15,873 nt of DNA from Chrysochromulina parva. Taxonomy: Eukaryota; Haptophyta; Prymnesiales; Chrysochromulinaceae. Positions 15,301-15,873 of the stretch are shown in pieces (within the stretch, counting starts at the first letter, position 1; each line of letters opens with the position of its first letter). The notes under the pieces are model-generated. The model worked only from the letters and a program-made list of their open reading frames with translations. It did no database searches and was not told the origin of the DNA. Where the stretch lies: positions 1 to 15,873 of the forward strand of contig PJAB01001268.1 of assembly GCA_002887195.1 (NCBI GenBank). The letters run 5' to 3'. The translations under genes and the position numbers were made by a program.

Positions 15301-15873
15301 GCCGAAGGTGAGGCGCTCTGGTTCTCTCCGTGTTCTTGAAAATGTGAGTGTAAAGTTATCGTGAAATCAAACCACGGAACCATGACTGTCCGCAATCCAG
15401 GTTCCGAATTAATGAACGTTGCCAACGATTAATGGGCTTTCTTGTTAACAGTGAAACGAGACACAGAGGGGAACTGCAACCAAATCTCTTGGAAACTCGG
15501 GAGCTAAAGCGGTGAGAGTTAGAGCAACCGGTGCTCCGCGAGCCCACCCGCACGAAGTGGTGGGGCACGGCCGGCGCTCCCTCGATTCCGAGATCCGTTG
15601 ATAGTCGTCCTCCGTGGCAAGTAGCATGTCGACTCAGGCTCAGGCGGTAAGGGGCCAGGGACCGCGCGCAGGCTGGCAGTGTGCCAAGGATCGCGCGACG
15701 GCTCGAGGAAAAAATTAAACCTCATCATCGCCGTGGCTCGTGCCAGCGAAGGTCAACAAATCCCTCGTCCCTCGCCGATGGTGCCCAGTTGGCACAAAAA
15801 AGAAAAAGAAAGGGCAGGTTCGGAGTTGGGGCGGGGCTTCGAGGTCAAGTCCCCGATCGGCCGCCGATCCTCT

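Larger units (their letters stand above)
15019..15873. other. Right-hand end of the window without a supported gene
   Basis: This 855-bp stretch has short open frames on both strands, none with protein-like structure. It holds a short echo of the methyltransferase gene (15022-15057), two copies of ATGGTCGTGGAT (15071, 15111), a tandem 11-bp GAAGTGCGGCA (15279-15300) and an A/G-rich run (15795-15815). The last 550 bases show nothing I can name. Confidence 0.5.

Noticed and set aside
15071..15364. A 97-codon + strand frame near the right end
   Set aside because: It begins with an ATG, but its content is driven by local repeats (ATGGTCGTGGAT, GAAGTGCGGCA) and no domain is seen.
14712..15425. 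A 237-codon open frame on the minus strand
   Set aside because: Its product is His/Leu/Ser/Arg-rich without recognisable structure, and it overlaps the Ser-rich + strand ORF and repeat-bearing spacer. I found no motif to support it.

Overview
This is nuclear DNA from a eukaryote, most likely a high-GC unicellular alga. COG4, a Golgi-tethering subunit, rules out a prokaryote. The coding regions are GC- and Ala/Arg-rich, one short GT-AG intron can be placed with confidence, and the spacers are lower in GC and full of simple and dispersed repeats. A FNT-type anion channel, a TylF-type methyltransferase and a lipid-binding START-like protein carrying a Cys/His cluster together suggest a haptophyte or a related chromist alga. 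That placement is an inference from gene content and style, not a proven identification.

Layout, left to right, with every supported gene on the + strand: (1) 1-1344, the 3' part of a low-complexity protein with Gly tracts, a collagen-like patch and coiled coil, open at the window edge; (2) 1636-4287, COG4; (3) 4952-6142, a two-exon formate/nitrite transporter (FNT) with an intron at 5045-5203; (4) 7937-9259, a TylF/MycF-like O-methyltransferase, preceded in the same frame by a signal-peptide-like ORF (7757-7870) that a single TAA separates from it; (5) 9935-11104, an uncharacterised glycosyltransferase-like protein rich in N-glycosylation sequons; (6) 12174-13736, a START-like protein with an internal Cys/His cluster; (7) 14500-15018, a small Ser-rich hypothetical protein. 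Spacers of 0.3-1.6 kb lie between them.

The genes do not form an operon or an obvious single pathway. Three could act in the secretory pathway: COG4 maintains Golgi glycosylation machinery, the glycosyltransferase-like protein looks lumenal, and the methyltransferase may be secretory if the upstream signal ORF belongs to it. This is a loose inference. I did not find a clear new multi-gene system.

The most distinctive signals are in the DNA itself. They include TTGAC/CAAGT pentamer arrays in several of the spacers, a dispersed element of about 40-60 bp (core ACAGCCAATGTTTATAA) upstream of COG4 and of the methyltransferase, and an 11-bp repeat expanded in COG4 by exactly three units so that the frame survives. 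There is also a 24-bp perfect palindrome upstream of the glycosyltransferase-like gene, and a short echo of the methyltransferase metal-binding region about 6.4 kb downstream of its source.
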